The notes: generated by a model from the letters alone, not told the origin. Counted from the first letter of the stretch, positions 1 to 6,638 are shown. The stretch is DNA of 8,537 bases from Candidatus Pacearchaeota archaeon (GCA_002688335.1 NZCQ01000080.1:1-8537); one strand, 5' to 3'. Numbers and translations are program-made.

Positions 1-88
1 AGAAAACATGGGAATTTTATTTGATAAATTCCTTCCAAAGTGGAATTATAGGGTGGTTCCAGAGAAGAAAAAACAGGAAGTTATTTAG
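1..88 (+). CDS. C-terminal fragment of an unidentified gene (partial)
   Basis: An open frame enters from the left edge and runs in frame from base 2 to a TAG stop at 86-88, giving 28 residues that end in PEKKKQEVI. The segment mixes hydrophobic and aromatic residues (MGILFDKFLPKWNYRVV) with a charged tail, as is common at protein C-termini. The next gene starts 3 bases after this stop, so the two are probably co-transcribed. The product cannot be identified from so short a piece. Confidence 0.55.
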   Translation, partial: ENMGILFDKFLPKWNYRVVPEKKKQEVI

Positions 89-91
89 TAC

Positions 92-676
92 GTGTTACTA
101 ATCTTAACATTCACTATTCTTTATACATTTATTTTTGGGTATCATTATCTGATAGCTGGAAATTTTGAATTTATGTGGTATGTTGGAATTTTAGTGTTAT
201 TGGTTTTGGGAGTTATTTTAGTTCATAAAAAATATAATTATCCTTCATTAGTATTATTTGGGGCAAGTTTATGGGGATTTTTGCATCTACTTGCAGGATG
301 GTATAAAATTGGCGAGAGCGTTTTATACGGCTATGTTTTTTGGCCAGTGCTAGTCACGGATAATCCAGAACTAGTACTTTTTAAATTCGATCAGTTTATG
401 CATCTTTATACTTACTTTGTTATGATCTTCTTAATTTACTATGTTATTAAGAATTATTTTGTTGAAAACCATAGTAGAACCATGATTAGTGTATTCTTAA
501 TTATCTCTGCAATGGGAATTGGAGCGATTAATGAGATTGCTGAATATATTCCAGTGTTGATAGCAGATAATACGGGAGTTGGAGGATATCATAATACTTT
601 GCTTGATTTAATCTTTAATGCTGTTGGAGCCATATTTGGAGTGATTGTTCTTAGGTTAAAAGGAGCCTTTAAATAA
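92..676 (+). CDS. DUF2238/YjdF-like multi-pass membrane protein
   Basis: This is an integral membrane protein of 194 residues with about six hydrophobic segments, roughly at residues 2-20, 29-45, 54-70, 103-121, 131-149 and 168-188. The pattern of polar residues inside the membrane matches the DUF2238/YjdF family as I know it: LWGFLHLLAG near residue 60, KFDQFMH at 98-104, NEIAEY at 147-152, and a final helix with HNTLLDLIFNAVGA at 167-180. The biochemical role of that family is not established, so no function is assigned. The start is a GTG at 92, since no ATG lies in frame near the N-terminus and the first membrane helix begins immediately. It follows the preceding stop by 3 bases, which suggests an operon. 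Family assignment is moderately firm and function is unknown. Confidence 0.7.
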   Translation: MLLILTFTILYTFIFGYHYLIAGNFEFMWYVGILVLLVLGVILVHKKYNYPSLVLFGASLWGFLHLLAGWYKIGESVLYGYVFWPVLVTDNPELVLFKFDQFMHLYTYFVMIFLIYYVIKNYFVENHSRTMISVFLIISAMGIGAINEIAEYIPVLIADNTGVGGYHNTLLDLIFNAVGAIFGVIVLRLKGAFK

Positions 677-684
677 CAAAATCC

Positions 685-690
685 TTTTTT
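685..690 (+). terminator. Possible oligo-T terminator between two membrane genes
   Basis: A run of six T follows the stop of the DUF2238-like gene, in the context CCTTTTTTATTAG. Archaeal transcription commonly ends at short T runs without a hairpin. It may give partial termination, but the next gene starts only about 10 bases later and has no clear promoter of its own, so read-through is likely. Confidence 0.25.
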
Positions 691-699
691 ATTAGAAAG

Positions 700-921
700 A
701 TGATAAACATATTTTATTTCCTGGGAATTGTTGGATTGCTGTTAATTATATTAGGAATCTTGATTAAACCTAGAAATAGAAATGTAAGAGATATTTTGTA
801 TATCATTGGGGGTTTGTTTTTGTTAGGATATAGCTTGTTTATCAGAGATTATATTTTTATTGTTTTGCAGGTCGTTTTTGTTATTGTTGCTATTGTTGAT
901 TTAGTTAGGTTGAAGAAATAA
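700..921 (+). CDS. Small three-helix membrane protein, unknown function
   Basis: A 73-residue hydrophobic protein. It has predicted membrane segments at about residues 4-22 (IFYFLGIVGLLLIILGIL), 32-47 and 52-68, separated by a basic loop (KPRNRNVRD) that by the positive-inside rule should face the cytoplasm. The C-terminus is basic (VRLKK). It loosely resembles small YgjV/CBU_0592-like membrane proteins in its final helix (IVLQVVFVIVAIVDLV), but that resemblance is not strong enough to name it. It lies 23 bases downstream of the DUF2238-like gene on the same strand and is probably co-expressed with it. Its stop is one base from the stop of the convergent gene on the other strand. Confidence 0.65.
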   Translation: MINIFYFLGIVGLLLIILGILIKPRNRNVRDILYIIGGLFLLGYSLFIRDYIFIVLQVVFVIVAIVDLVRLKK

Positions 922-922
922 A

Positions 923-1708
923 TCACCAATTATATGCGAAAGGTCTTTCATAACCTTTTTCAACCATTGCTTCATGAAGTTGAGTTTCCATTCTAAAACT
1001 TTCTACTAGTAGTGAATAGTGTATAAATTCGTTAAGGTTTTTATGGTCTATCTCTCCGAGTGGTTTAATTCCCAATAATTCAAGAGCTTTTTCTACTTCA
1101 TCCGGTGATGAACGAAAATAAATCCCCTTACCATAATAAACAATTTTAACTATTTCCCCATATCTTTGTAGATCAAGTTTGTCTTCTAGAGCATCTTCAA
1201 AATCTCTTTTGCATAGTTCAATGTCTACATTACCATTTCCAATATAAAGATCTTTTAATGTTTTATTATCCACTGATGCCTTGCCAAAAGCATTTTTCCC
1301 ATTAATAAATGGCAGTGTATAGTGCAGATTTTTACCACCTTCTATTAGTTTTTCTTCGTTGTAAATTCTGCTAAGCCATGCTCTGCCAATTACATCTCTT
1401 GTGAAGTAACCAAATTCGTAACTAGATCTTAAAGGCAAATTATCATATGCTTCATTCCACTCAGCTTCTTTTAAGTTAATCTCATCGTCATCCTTGTGCC
1501 TTTCTTGAAGTTTCCCAGTCAAAACATCTTCTAAAACTTCGTTAGGAATATCTGATGATGCTACATCTTGCCACCCTCTTTCCCCTAGTAATTTAGAAAA
1601 TAAATCTATTTCGCCTTCTAAATCCTTCCTACTAATTTCTATAGGCTCACCAAGATAAGAAGTGTACATTTGGATTTCTCCTTCGTTAAATTGGTGTTGT
1701 TCTATCAT
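923..1708 (-). CDS. Uncharacterised 261-aa soluble protein
   Basis: I do not recognise a family. The product is acidic and looks soluble, with no signal peptide or membrane helix. The first 90 residues are strongly charged with many Glu/Asp. The middle contains an aromatic-rich stretch (SSYEFGYFTRDVIGRAWL, residues 95-112) and a conserved-looking segment LHYTLPFINGKNAFGKAS (128-145). The last third is helical, with HYSLLVESFRMETQLHEAM at 230-248. Several histidines and acidic residues in that final helix could bind a metal, but this is speculation. The ATG at 1708 is the furthest upstream start and lies 88 bases from the divergent TrmB-type gene, so a shared control region is possible. AT-rich sequence just upstream could hold a TATA box, but none stands out. 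Confidence 0.7.
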   Translation of the reverse strand: MIEQHQFNEGEIQMYTSYLGEPIEISRKDLEGEIDLFSKLLGERGWQDVASSDIPNEVLEDVLTGKLQERHKDDDEINLKEAEWNEAYDNLPLRSSYEFGYFTRDVIGRAWLSRIYNEEKLIEGGKNLHYTLPFINGKNAFGKASVDNKTLKDLYIGNGNVDIELCKRDFEDALEDKLDLQRYGEIVKIVYYGKGIYFRSSPDEVEKALELLGIKPLGEIDHKNLNEFIHYSLLVESFRMETQLHEAMVEKGYERPFAYNW

Positions 1709-1748
1709 CTTATTTTAAATTATTATTAATGATATTTAGACTATTGCT

Positions 1749-1784
1749 GTCTCTAGAAAGACAAAACCTTATAAATATCGATAT
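1749..1784 (+). promoter_or_regulatory. TATA promoter with palindromic candidate operator for the TrmB-type gene
   Basis: TTATAAATA at 1769-1777 is a good archaeal TATA box, preceded by a purine-rich AAAACC that could be a BRE. It is about 25 bases from the ATG at 1797, so the mRNA is expected to be leaderless or nearly so. A perfect 10-base palindrome, ATATCGATAT (1775-1784), overlaps the downstream edge of the TATA box. A weaker inverted pair, GTCT...AGAC, lies at 1749-1762 on the upstream side. TrmB-type regulators often control their own gene, so these are candidate operators. That role is inferred from position only. Confidence 0.6.
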
Positions 1785-1796
1785 CTTAAACTGGAT

Positions 1797-2504
1797 ATGA
1801 ATAAAGAGACATTAAAGCAGATAGGATTTTTAGATGGTGAAATAGAAGTATATAAAAGTCTACTTAGGTTGGGTCCTTCCTTAGTTAGTAAAATTCATCA
1901 AGAAGCGGGCTTACATAGAACCCACATCTATGATTTGTTAGAAAAATTAAAAGAAAAAGGACTTGTTAGTGTTTTCATTCAATCTGGGAAAAAACATTTT
2001 AAGGCAGTAAATCCATCAAGAATTCTTTCCTATATTGATGAAAGAAAAAGTGTTGTGAAGGAATTTTTACCTGAATTAGAGAAAATAATGAAAGCTGATA
2101 AAGAAGAAACTTCTGTTGAGTTATTTAAAGGGAAAGAAGGATTAAAAACAGTTTTGCAAGAGGTTCTTAAGGTTAAGAAAGACTATTCTGTTATGGGCTC
2201 AATAAAACAATTTGAGAATATTTTAGAGTTTGCTCTTCCTTCTTTTCTTAAACAAATAGAAAAATTAAAAATAAAAGAAAGAATATTGTCGGATAAAAAA
2301 GAGAAAATAAAGAAAATAAAAACTGGCAGGTATAAATATTTAGATTATGGATATTTATTTCCCTCTAGTTTCTGGATTTACGGAAATAAAGTTGCTATAT
2401 TTGTTTGGCATCTACCGTATTTTGTTATAGTTATCGATAATAAATCTGTTGCTGAAACTTACCAAAATTATTTTGAGTTTTTTTGGAGATTAGCTAAAGG
2501 ATGA
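1797..2504 (+). CDS. TrmB-family transcriptional regulator
   Basis: A 235-residue protein with the classic TrmB layout. Residues 1-72 form a winged helix: the pattern GFLDGEIEVYKSLLRLGP, then a recognition region AGLHRTHIYDLLEKLKEKGL (37-56), then a wing ending in KHFKAVNP. Residues 76-104 look like a linking coiled coil. Residues 105-235 match the TrmB effector region, starting VELFKGKEGLKTVLQEVL and ending with the family's typical strand/helix pattern around FWIYGNKVAIFVW and YFEFFWRLAKG. TrmB proteins are archaeal repressors or activators, often responding to sugars, but the short effector domain here does not reveal a ligand. The gene overlaps the next gene by 4 bases (ATGA) and is divergent from the 261-aa orphan, either of which could be a target. 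Confidence 0.9.
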   Translation: MNKETLKQIGFLDGEIEVYKSLLRLGPSLVSKIHQEAGLHRTHIYDLLEKLKEKGLVSVFIQSGKKHFKAVNPSRILSYIDERKSVVKEFLPELEKIMKADKEETSVELFKGKEGLKTVLQEVLKVKKDYSVMGSIKQFENILEFALPSFLKQIEKLKIKERILSDKKEKIKKIKTGRYKYLDYGYLFPSSFWIYGNKVAIFVWHLPYFVIVIDNKSVAETYQNYFEFFWRLAKG

Positions 2505-2959
2505 AAATAGAAGTTGATATAAGTGGAAATATGAAATTCGTATACAGGAATTCTGTTATGGCGTTCTCTACAAAGGATGGCAAGATTAAAAATACTGTAC
2601 TTTTAAATAAGAAGTTGAAAAGATGGATTATAATAAAATACAAATCAAGAATTAAGAATATAAAAGAGCAATTGCATTGTATTATGATTTTTTATTGTAT
2701 TAAAGATCATATTGATAAAATATCAGAAATGAAGATTTGCCCAGATATCTCTCCGTATAAAATGAATCAATATCTTAGATTATACTTACCGGAGGATTAT
2801 TTTCATAAGATTAGAAAAAGGATAGTTCCTGTAACTCATGAATCTCTCGCTCATAAAATAGCTTACAGAACTTACAAAAGGAGGGAGAAACCTAGTTTAA
2901 TATTGACCAAAGATATGATCTTAGAATTGCTACTTAAAAAAGTAAAGGCTGACCAGTAA
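2501..2959 (+). CDS. Unknown 152-aa basic protein coupled to the TrmB-type gene
   Basis: The start codon overlaps the stop of the TrmB-type gene (ATGA), so translation is very likely coupled. The protein is basic, with many Lys/Arg and no membrane segment or signal peptide. It begins with strand-like sequence containing VDISGN (residues 5-10), followed by VMAFSTKDGKIKNTVLLNKK (19-38), which reads as a beta-hairpin. The opening D-x-S-G pattern recalls RNase H-like folds such as DUF3800, but no full set of catalytic acids can be placed, so this is only a fold guess. A conserved-looking middle segment, KICPDISPYKMNQYLRLYLP (78-97), and the charge suggest nucleic-acid binding. The C-terminal half is helical. 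No function is assigned. Confidence 0.7.
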   Translation: MKIEVDISGNMKFVYRNSVMAFSTKDGKIKNTVLLNKKLKRWIIIKYKSRIKNIKEQLHCIMIFYCIKDHIDKISEMKICPDISPYKMNQYLRLYLPEDYFHKIRKRIVPVTHESLAHKIAYRTYKRREKPSLILTKDMILELLLKKVKADQ

Positions 2960-2976
2960 AGACTAGAGTTTCCCAT

Positions 2977-3017
2977 GCTTGTGTCCGGGTTTGGTTATTA
3001 ACTGGACTCCACATAGC
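2977..3017. other. Imperfect stem-loop after the TrmB operon
   Basis: Paired segments nest in order: GCT 2977-2979 with AGC 3015-3017; TGTG 2980-2983 with CACA 3010-3013; TCC 2984-2986 with GGA 3004-3006; GTT 2989-2991 with AAC 3000-3002. A three-base bulge CTC (3007-3009) lies on the right side, and the apical loop is 8 bases. It begins 18 bases after the stop of the 152-aa gene and ends about 31 bases before a TATA box. It could be a 3'-UTR structure or a small RNA. The pairing works on either strand. Confidence 0.4.
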
Positions 3018-3048
3018 AACCTTTACATAATGTACAATATATAATAAA

Positions 3049-3058
3049 TATATAAAAC
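3049..3058 (+). promoter_or_regulatory. TATA promoter nearly identical to the hjc promoter
   Basis: TATATAAAAC is a strong archaeal TATA box. It and the following leader match the hjc promoter region closely. By position it would start transcription near 3075-3080, giving a leader of about 30 bases ahead of the small ORF at 3109. Confidence 0.6.
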
Positions 3059-3085
3059 TTTCTGTACTGTTAATTTGAAGGAAAA
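3049..3085 (+). repeat. Duplicated hjc leader, copy 1 (copy 2 at 7979-8015)
   Basis: Aligned without gaps, 32 of 37 positions are identical between 3049-3085 and 7979-8015, starting at the TATA box. Beyond this the copies differ by a short indel. Both then run into ATGCCAAAAAATA, so each encodes a product that begins MPKN. Similarity ends there: the coding sequences that follow are unrelated by eye. Confidence 0.75.
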
Positions 3086-3108
3086 AGTAATGATAAAGAG
3101 GAAAAAAT

Positions 3109-3198
3109 ATGCCAAAAAATAGTGATTTTTTGGACCTCTTAAATTTCAAGCGAAATATCTCAAACAAATCATTTTATGTTGATGAAAATGGGAATTAA
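3109..3198 (+). CDS. Small 29-aa ORF behind the duplicated hjc-type leader
   Basis: ATG at 3109 opens 29 codons, starting MPKNSDFLDLLNFKRN and ending YVDENGN before TAA at 3196-3198. Support comes from the TATA box at 3049 and a Shine-Dalgarno-like GAGG at 3098-3101, 7 bases before the ATG. The first four residues equal those of Hjc, but the rest shows no Hjc motif. It may be a real small protein, or the stub of a gene whose body was lost. Its stop overlaps the stop of the convergent 240-aa gene by a few bases (TTAA shared by both strands). Confidence 0.4.
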   Translation: MPKNSDFLDLLNFKRNISNKSFYVDENGN

Positions 3199-3917
3199 AG
3201 TTTATTTCTTTTCTTATACCCTCTAACCATGTTCCTTATAGATTCAACAGTTCTAATGGGCTGCCTATCATGATATTCCTTATTAACTTCGGGTGTAATT
3301 AACTGATAATTAGAACGCCCCTTATTAGTTCCCATACATAAGATTATTAAAGATTGTTCATAAGCAAATTTATCTTCATCTACTAAACAGATACTACCAT
3401 CATGCATCCTATCTCCGGCCCTTATTATAAGTATTTTTCCTTGAGTTATTGCTCCCTTACGTCCATTATTACTATGCTGTTCTGATGTTAAATTATGAAC
3501 TCCCAACCCTTCTTCATATACCTTTTTACCTCCTTTTTTTCCAGCTTCTCCCGCATCATTAACTCTCTGCTCTAAAGATCTCCCAAAAATGCCCGTACCA
3601 TCATTACGACTCTTCTTACCATTCTTGCTGCCATTCATCTCATTATGTTTTTTTCTCAATCCTTCTATTTCTTCTTCTTCAAGTAATCCAGAATATGATG
3701 ATATTCCAAAGCCCCCTTTATGTCCTATTAAAGCACTATGAACGTCATTTGCTACAATATCTACCTCCCCTTCTTTTTCATGTAACTCATTACATATCGT
3801 ACTGGCAAACATACCGGATCTATATAAATTAGCGATATAAGGATATCTATTTCGTAAATATCTTCCTTTCTTAATCTTTTTCCTAATCGCTCCAAATTGT
3901 CTTACAGAAAGTTCCAT
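3195..3917 (-). CDS. Helix-turn-helix protein with Gly/Lys-rich repeats
   Basis: A basic 240-residue protein, probably DNA-binding. Residues 24-63 read as a helix-turn-helix: RYPYIANLYRSGMFASTICN, then VANDVHSALIG. Residues 95-160 hold about two copies of a repeat built as G-x-G-(I/V)-(F/H)-x-(R/L)-(S/T)-x-EQ followed by a Gly/Lys cluster: GTGIFGRSLEQR (107-118) with GKKGGKK (126-132), then GLGVHNLTSEQH (137-148) with NGRKG. These resemble the short Gly/Lys modules that accompany some homing nucleases (NUMOD-like) and KGG stress proteins. The last 40 residues (EVNKEYHDRQPIRTVESIRN) look like a second small DNA-binding helix bundle. No nuclease motif was found. The ATG at 3917 is the first start. 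A plausible promoter lies in the AT-rich 66 bases upstream, which suggests its own transcript. Confidence 0.7.
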   Translation of the reverse strand: MELSVRQFGAIRKKIKKGRYLRNRYPYIANLYRSGMFASTICNELHEKEGEVDIVANDVHSALIGHKGGFGISSYSGLLEEEEIEGLRKKHNEMNGSKNGKKSRNDGTGIFGRSLEQRVNDAGEAGKKGGKKVYEEGLGVHNLTSEQHSNNGRKGAITQGKILIIRAGDRMHDGSICLVDEDKFAYEQSLIILCMGTNKGRSNYQLITPEVNKEYHDRQPIRTVESIRNMVRGYKKRNKL

Positions 3918-3983
3918 AAAAATACTATTTATTATTCATTTTTAAAACTTATGAAATCGCATATTTATCAAATTTCTTAACTT

Positions 3984-5822
3984 TTAATCCAGGTCGCTTA
4001 TTTTAACCCCACCTTCTTCAGCAGGACTTACTTTAATATAATCTGCTGATTTAATTCCGGGTTTAAAAGTATAAAGTATATATCTGCTTCCAATAAACTC
4101 TTCTGCACCTATTAATTTTGCTAATTCAATCCCCACATTGTCCTTATCAGGGTTTTTTATATTTCCAAATATTGAGCAAGAAATTGCAGTACAAGAAGAA
4201 ACACTTTTAAGATTTAATTGTATTTGTTTTTTCTCTTTATCAGAAATATCCCTTAAATCCTCTGCAGTTATTCTTTTTCCAGCTTTTGGACTTAATCTTT
4301 CAGGATGTCCATGCATAAAAAGAAACATTTTATCAAAGCTTTTTCCCTCAGCGGGCTTTTTTAATTCTTCCTTAAAATCATCAAAATCTCCTACTACTCT
4401 AAACTCAATTGTATATCTTTGTTTTTCTTCGCCTTTAAAAATAATTTCATTTTCATGTTTTCTTTGAGAGTATTTATGCCACCTCAGAATGTCATTTTCT
4501 ACCTCTCTTTCAAGCTCTATAAGATCTTTTTCTTCGACTAATGGTCTAGCTAAGATATCTTTAAGAACTACGTCTCCTAAAACTTCATCACTCGAGATTT
4601 TTCCTGTTAAAGGATCTATTATTGTTCTTTTCTGCTTTCTACCAACTACCGGATCAAAAACATCTCCCTTAAAACCTGAAATAACCAAATAATTCTTTGT
4701 AGGGTATTCTTCTGCTTTGTGATTATCTCCATTATACTCCCAACTCCATAATTTACCATCTTCTGAACGAAACATTGTTCCAATATCAATATCCAAAGAA
4801 TTTCCCATGCCTTTCAATAAAGGTTTATCTTTAGTGAAGACGATCTCGCTTCTGAATTTATTATCATCAAATAAGAATATCTGAACGCCACTGCCATCAT
4901 CTATTAATTCTTGATTAATAAAATGAATATCATCAGAAGAAACAGTTAGGATTAATTGATTGTCATTGGTAGAAAAAATATCTAGGCCTCCATTATATAT
5001 TACAGAACTGATTGTTTCAGGAACGTTCAAATTGTGGGATCGCAAAATCTCTTCTTTTACAACTTGTTTCTCATTTTTTAAAAATATAGTGTTATCACTT
5101 ATTTTTCCACTAAATCCTTCAATTTTTAAATCTGCAAAATCCTCTCCCTTAGAAGGGGATATAAAAAAATATTTATTAGTATAATACATAGCTCCATTAA
5201 ACTCGCCAACTTTATCTTTATCTCTATAAATTTCAAAAGTATTGCCTTCTCCATTTATTGTTGGTAAATCTTCTCCAAAATCTAAGGTGACTATTCCTTT
5301 ATTTGGTTTTATCATGATATCTCCAGTTTCATAAAATTTCCTATATACCACATACTCTTTTGCATCAGGATCTAAACCGTACATAATTTCTTCAGAGGTA
5401 GTAAATTTATTTGTTGAAGAATCATAGTTTATTTCAGAACCACTAATTATTAAATCAAAAGGATCGTTCCTTAGACTAAATGTTAATGGTTTTGTAATTC
5501 TAAAAGCTTTAACATCTGCATTAGTTATACTTTTAATTCTTCCATTTTCTACTTCAATAATCCCATTACTAAATTCATGCCTTTTGTTATTTATCTCAGT
5601 TATCTCTCCTCCCTTTCCCCTCATTTCAATTTTCCCATTATAATCAGTAGTTAAGACGACAGATCCTTCATCAACAATAATATCTCCTGTGTCCTTTTTA
5701 GCAATCAATTCTTCAGTAACAGTAAGGGAAGAATCTTTTGTTTGAGCACTAGCTATTATCAAAGATATCAAAATCGTGGATATCAAGATAAGATTAACCT
5801 TCAGTTTTGTTTTCATTTTCAT
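3984..5822 (-). CDS. Secreted surface protein with C-terminal His/Cys clan CD-like domain
   Basis: I place the start at the ATG at 5822 (612 aa), because MKMKTKLK followed by a hydrophobic run and ASA|Q makes a good Sec signal peptide (cleavage after about residue 26). A longer frame to 5864 would add 14 atypical residues. Residues 30-440 are beta-rich. Two related modules can be seen at about 190-238 and 338-386, each opening G-x-GN-(T/S)-(F/L)-(E/D)-I and ending with a FI/LVI strand and GF(S/K)G. Residues about 470-600 have MFLFMHGHPERL (His504, His506), then SSCTAISCSIFG (Cys544, Cys549), then GIELAKLIGA. This spacing and context fit a clan CD peptidase-like or DUF4347/CHAT-like domain with a His/Cys dyad. 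Activity and target are inferred, not shown. It overlaps the upstream pilin-like gene by 29 bases, so the two form an operon. Confidence 0.75.
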   Translation of the reverse strand: MKMKTKLKVNLILISTILISLIIASAQTKDSSLTVTEELIAKKDTGDIIVDEGSVVLTTDYNGKIEMRGKGGEITEINNKRHEFSNGIIEVENGRIKSITNADVKAFRITKPLTFSLRNDPFDLIISGSEINYDSSTNKFTTSEEIMYGLDPDAKEYVVYRKFYETGDIMIKPNKGIVTLDFGEDLPTINGEGNTFEIYRDKDKVGEFNGAMYYTNKYFFISPSKGEDFADLKIEGFSGKISDNTIFLKNEKQVVKEEILRSHNLNVPETISSVIYNGGLDIFSTNDNQLILTVSSDDIHFINQELIDDGSGVQIFLFDDNKFRSEIVFTKDKPLLKGMGNSLDIDIGTMFRSEDGKLWSWEYNGDNHKAEEYPTKNYLVISGFKGDVFDPVVGRKQKRTIIDPLTGKISSDEVLGDVVLKDILARPLVEEKDLIELEREVENDILRWHKYSQRKHENEIIFKGEEKQRYTIEFRVVGDFDDFKEELKKPAEGKSFDKMFLFMHGHPERLSPKAGKRITAEDLRDISDKEKKQIQLNLKSVSSCTAISCSIFGNIKNPDKDNVGIELAKLIGAEEFIGSRYILYTFKPGIKSADYIKVSPAEEGGVKISDLD

Positions 5823-6567
5823 ATAATGAGCTAAAATCATATTTAATGGCAAAAGACAACACATAGGGTTTATCGAGAAGTTTTAATCTGTCAAATGTTA
5901 AGGTATAAATGATGTCATCATAGGTAAGATAGGAATATTGTATATTAATCTTCTCTTCATAAGATAAAATTCCCAAATATCCCATAGGAATATAATTGGG
6001 GTTTTCGTCTTGTTCTTTAATAAATTCGTAAGCAATATTATAAACTTTTTTAAAATCAAAATCGACCCCTGTTTCAAAACCCTCAATATTAACGGTATAA
6101 TTTCCTTTTTTGATGATTAGAGGATACTCTAAAAAAATGTTAACAGATCCTTCACTAGATTTAATTGAAATTTCTTTTTCTCCAGTTTCTCTTATATTAT
6201 GGTCTATAAAGATTTTAAAGTCATTTATACATTCTTCAAAATAAGCTCCTGAATAATTAGCTATAATTTTTTCAGATTCATCCAAGGAAGAAATCCTACT
6301 CTCTCCTTGATAATAGTAGTAAGGAACATTAAAATAAGTTAGATTTCTAAAATCATCTGAATTGTCATAGATTATTCCCTGAGTTCCAAAAAATCTTAAA
6401 CTTTTTATTAAACTTTCATCTAAACAAGATATAATATAATTATTTATTGTATTTATCACAATCTGATTCTTATTATTACTATGATAATCAAAACTTAAAA
6501 AAGTTATGACTACAAACATTATAAGAATCCCTATAATTATAAATATTGTAGCCTGACCTCTTTTCAT
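5794..6567 (-). CDS. Pilin-like membrane-anchored protein of the DPANN 'MKRGQ' type
   Basis: The N-terminus MKRGQATIFIIIGILI continues into one membrane helix (about residues 7-26). The basic residue plus G-Q before a long hydrophobic helix matches archaeal class III (type IV pilin-like) signal peptides, with likely cleavage after Gly4. The remaining 230 residues should be outside the cell. The ectodomain shows features I associate with a widespread DPANN family: a Cys in NYIISCLDE (Cys48), then LRFFGTQG (57-64), then a tyrosine-rich VPYYYYQG, and a second Cys in YFEECIND (Cys113). The two cysteines may pair. Whether it is a pilus subunit or simply a membrane-anchored surface protein is unknown. 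It is the first gene of an operon with the secreted His/Cys protein and has a clear leaderless promoter. Confidence 0.8.
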   Translation of the reverse strand: MKRGQATIFIIIGILIMFVVITFLSFDYHSNNKNQIVINTINNYIISCLDESLIKSLRFFGTQGIIYDNSDDFRNLTYFNVPYYYYQGESRISSLDESEKIIANYSGAYFEECINDFKIFIDHNIRETGEKEISIKSSEGSVNIFLEYPLIIKKGNYTVNIEGFETGVDFDFKKVYNIAYEFIKEQDENPNYIPMGYLGILSYEEKINIQYSYLTYDDIIYTLTFDRLKLLDKPYVLSFAIKYDFSSLYENENKTEG

Positions 6568-6588
6568 AAAAACTCTAAGAGGATAGTG

Positions 6589-6597
6589 TTTATAATG
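6589..6597 (-). promoter_or_regulatory. TATA box for the surface-protein operon
   Basis: On the minus strand CATTATAAA lies here, with the TATA core about 27 bases before the ATG at 6567. This spacing predicts a transcript starting at or next to the start codon (leaderless). No Shine-Dalgarno-like sequence precedes the ATG, which fits. Confidence 0.65.
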
Positions 6598-6638
6598 ATT
6601 TCCACAAATAAAAAACAGACAAGATTTCCCCTACATTT

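Noticed and set aside
2934..3167. A 77-residue minus-strand frame
   Set aside because: It runs antisense over a gene end, the stem-loop and the duplicated leader. Its composition looks like translated AT-rich noncoding DNA (KKSLFFGIFFPLYHYFF), and it has no promoter or ribosome site.
4138..5184. Three plus-strand frames (4138-4467, 4489-4692, 4960-5184)
   Set aside because: They are antisense to the secreted His/Cys gene, which has a signal peptide, repeats and conserved motifs. Their Ser/Phe-rich products are typical shadows.
5823..5864. Upstream extension of the secreted protein by 14 residues
   Set aside because: The extension (MCCLLPLNMILAHY) would place hydrophobic residues ahead of the basic n-region and lengthen the overlap with the pilin-like gene. 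The start at 5822 gives a standard signal peptide.
5898..6086. A 62-residue minus-strand frame
   Set aside because: It is an alternative frame inside the pilin-like gene, with no independent start signal or recognisable protein.
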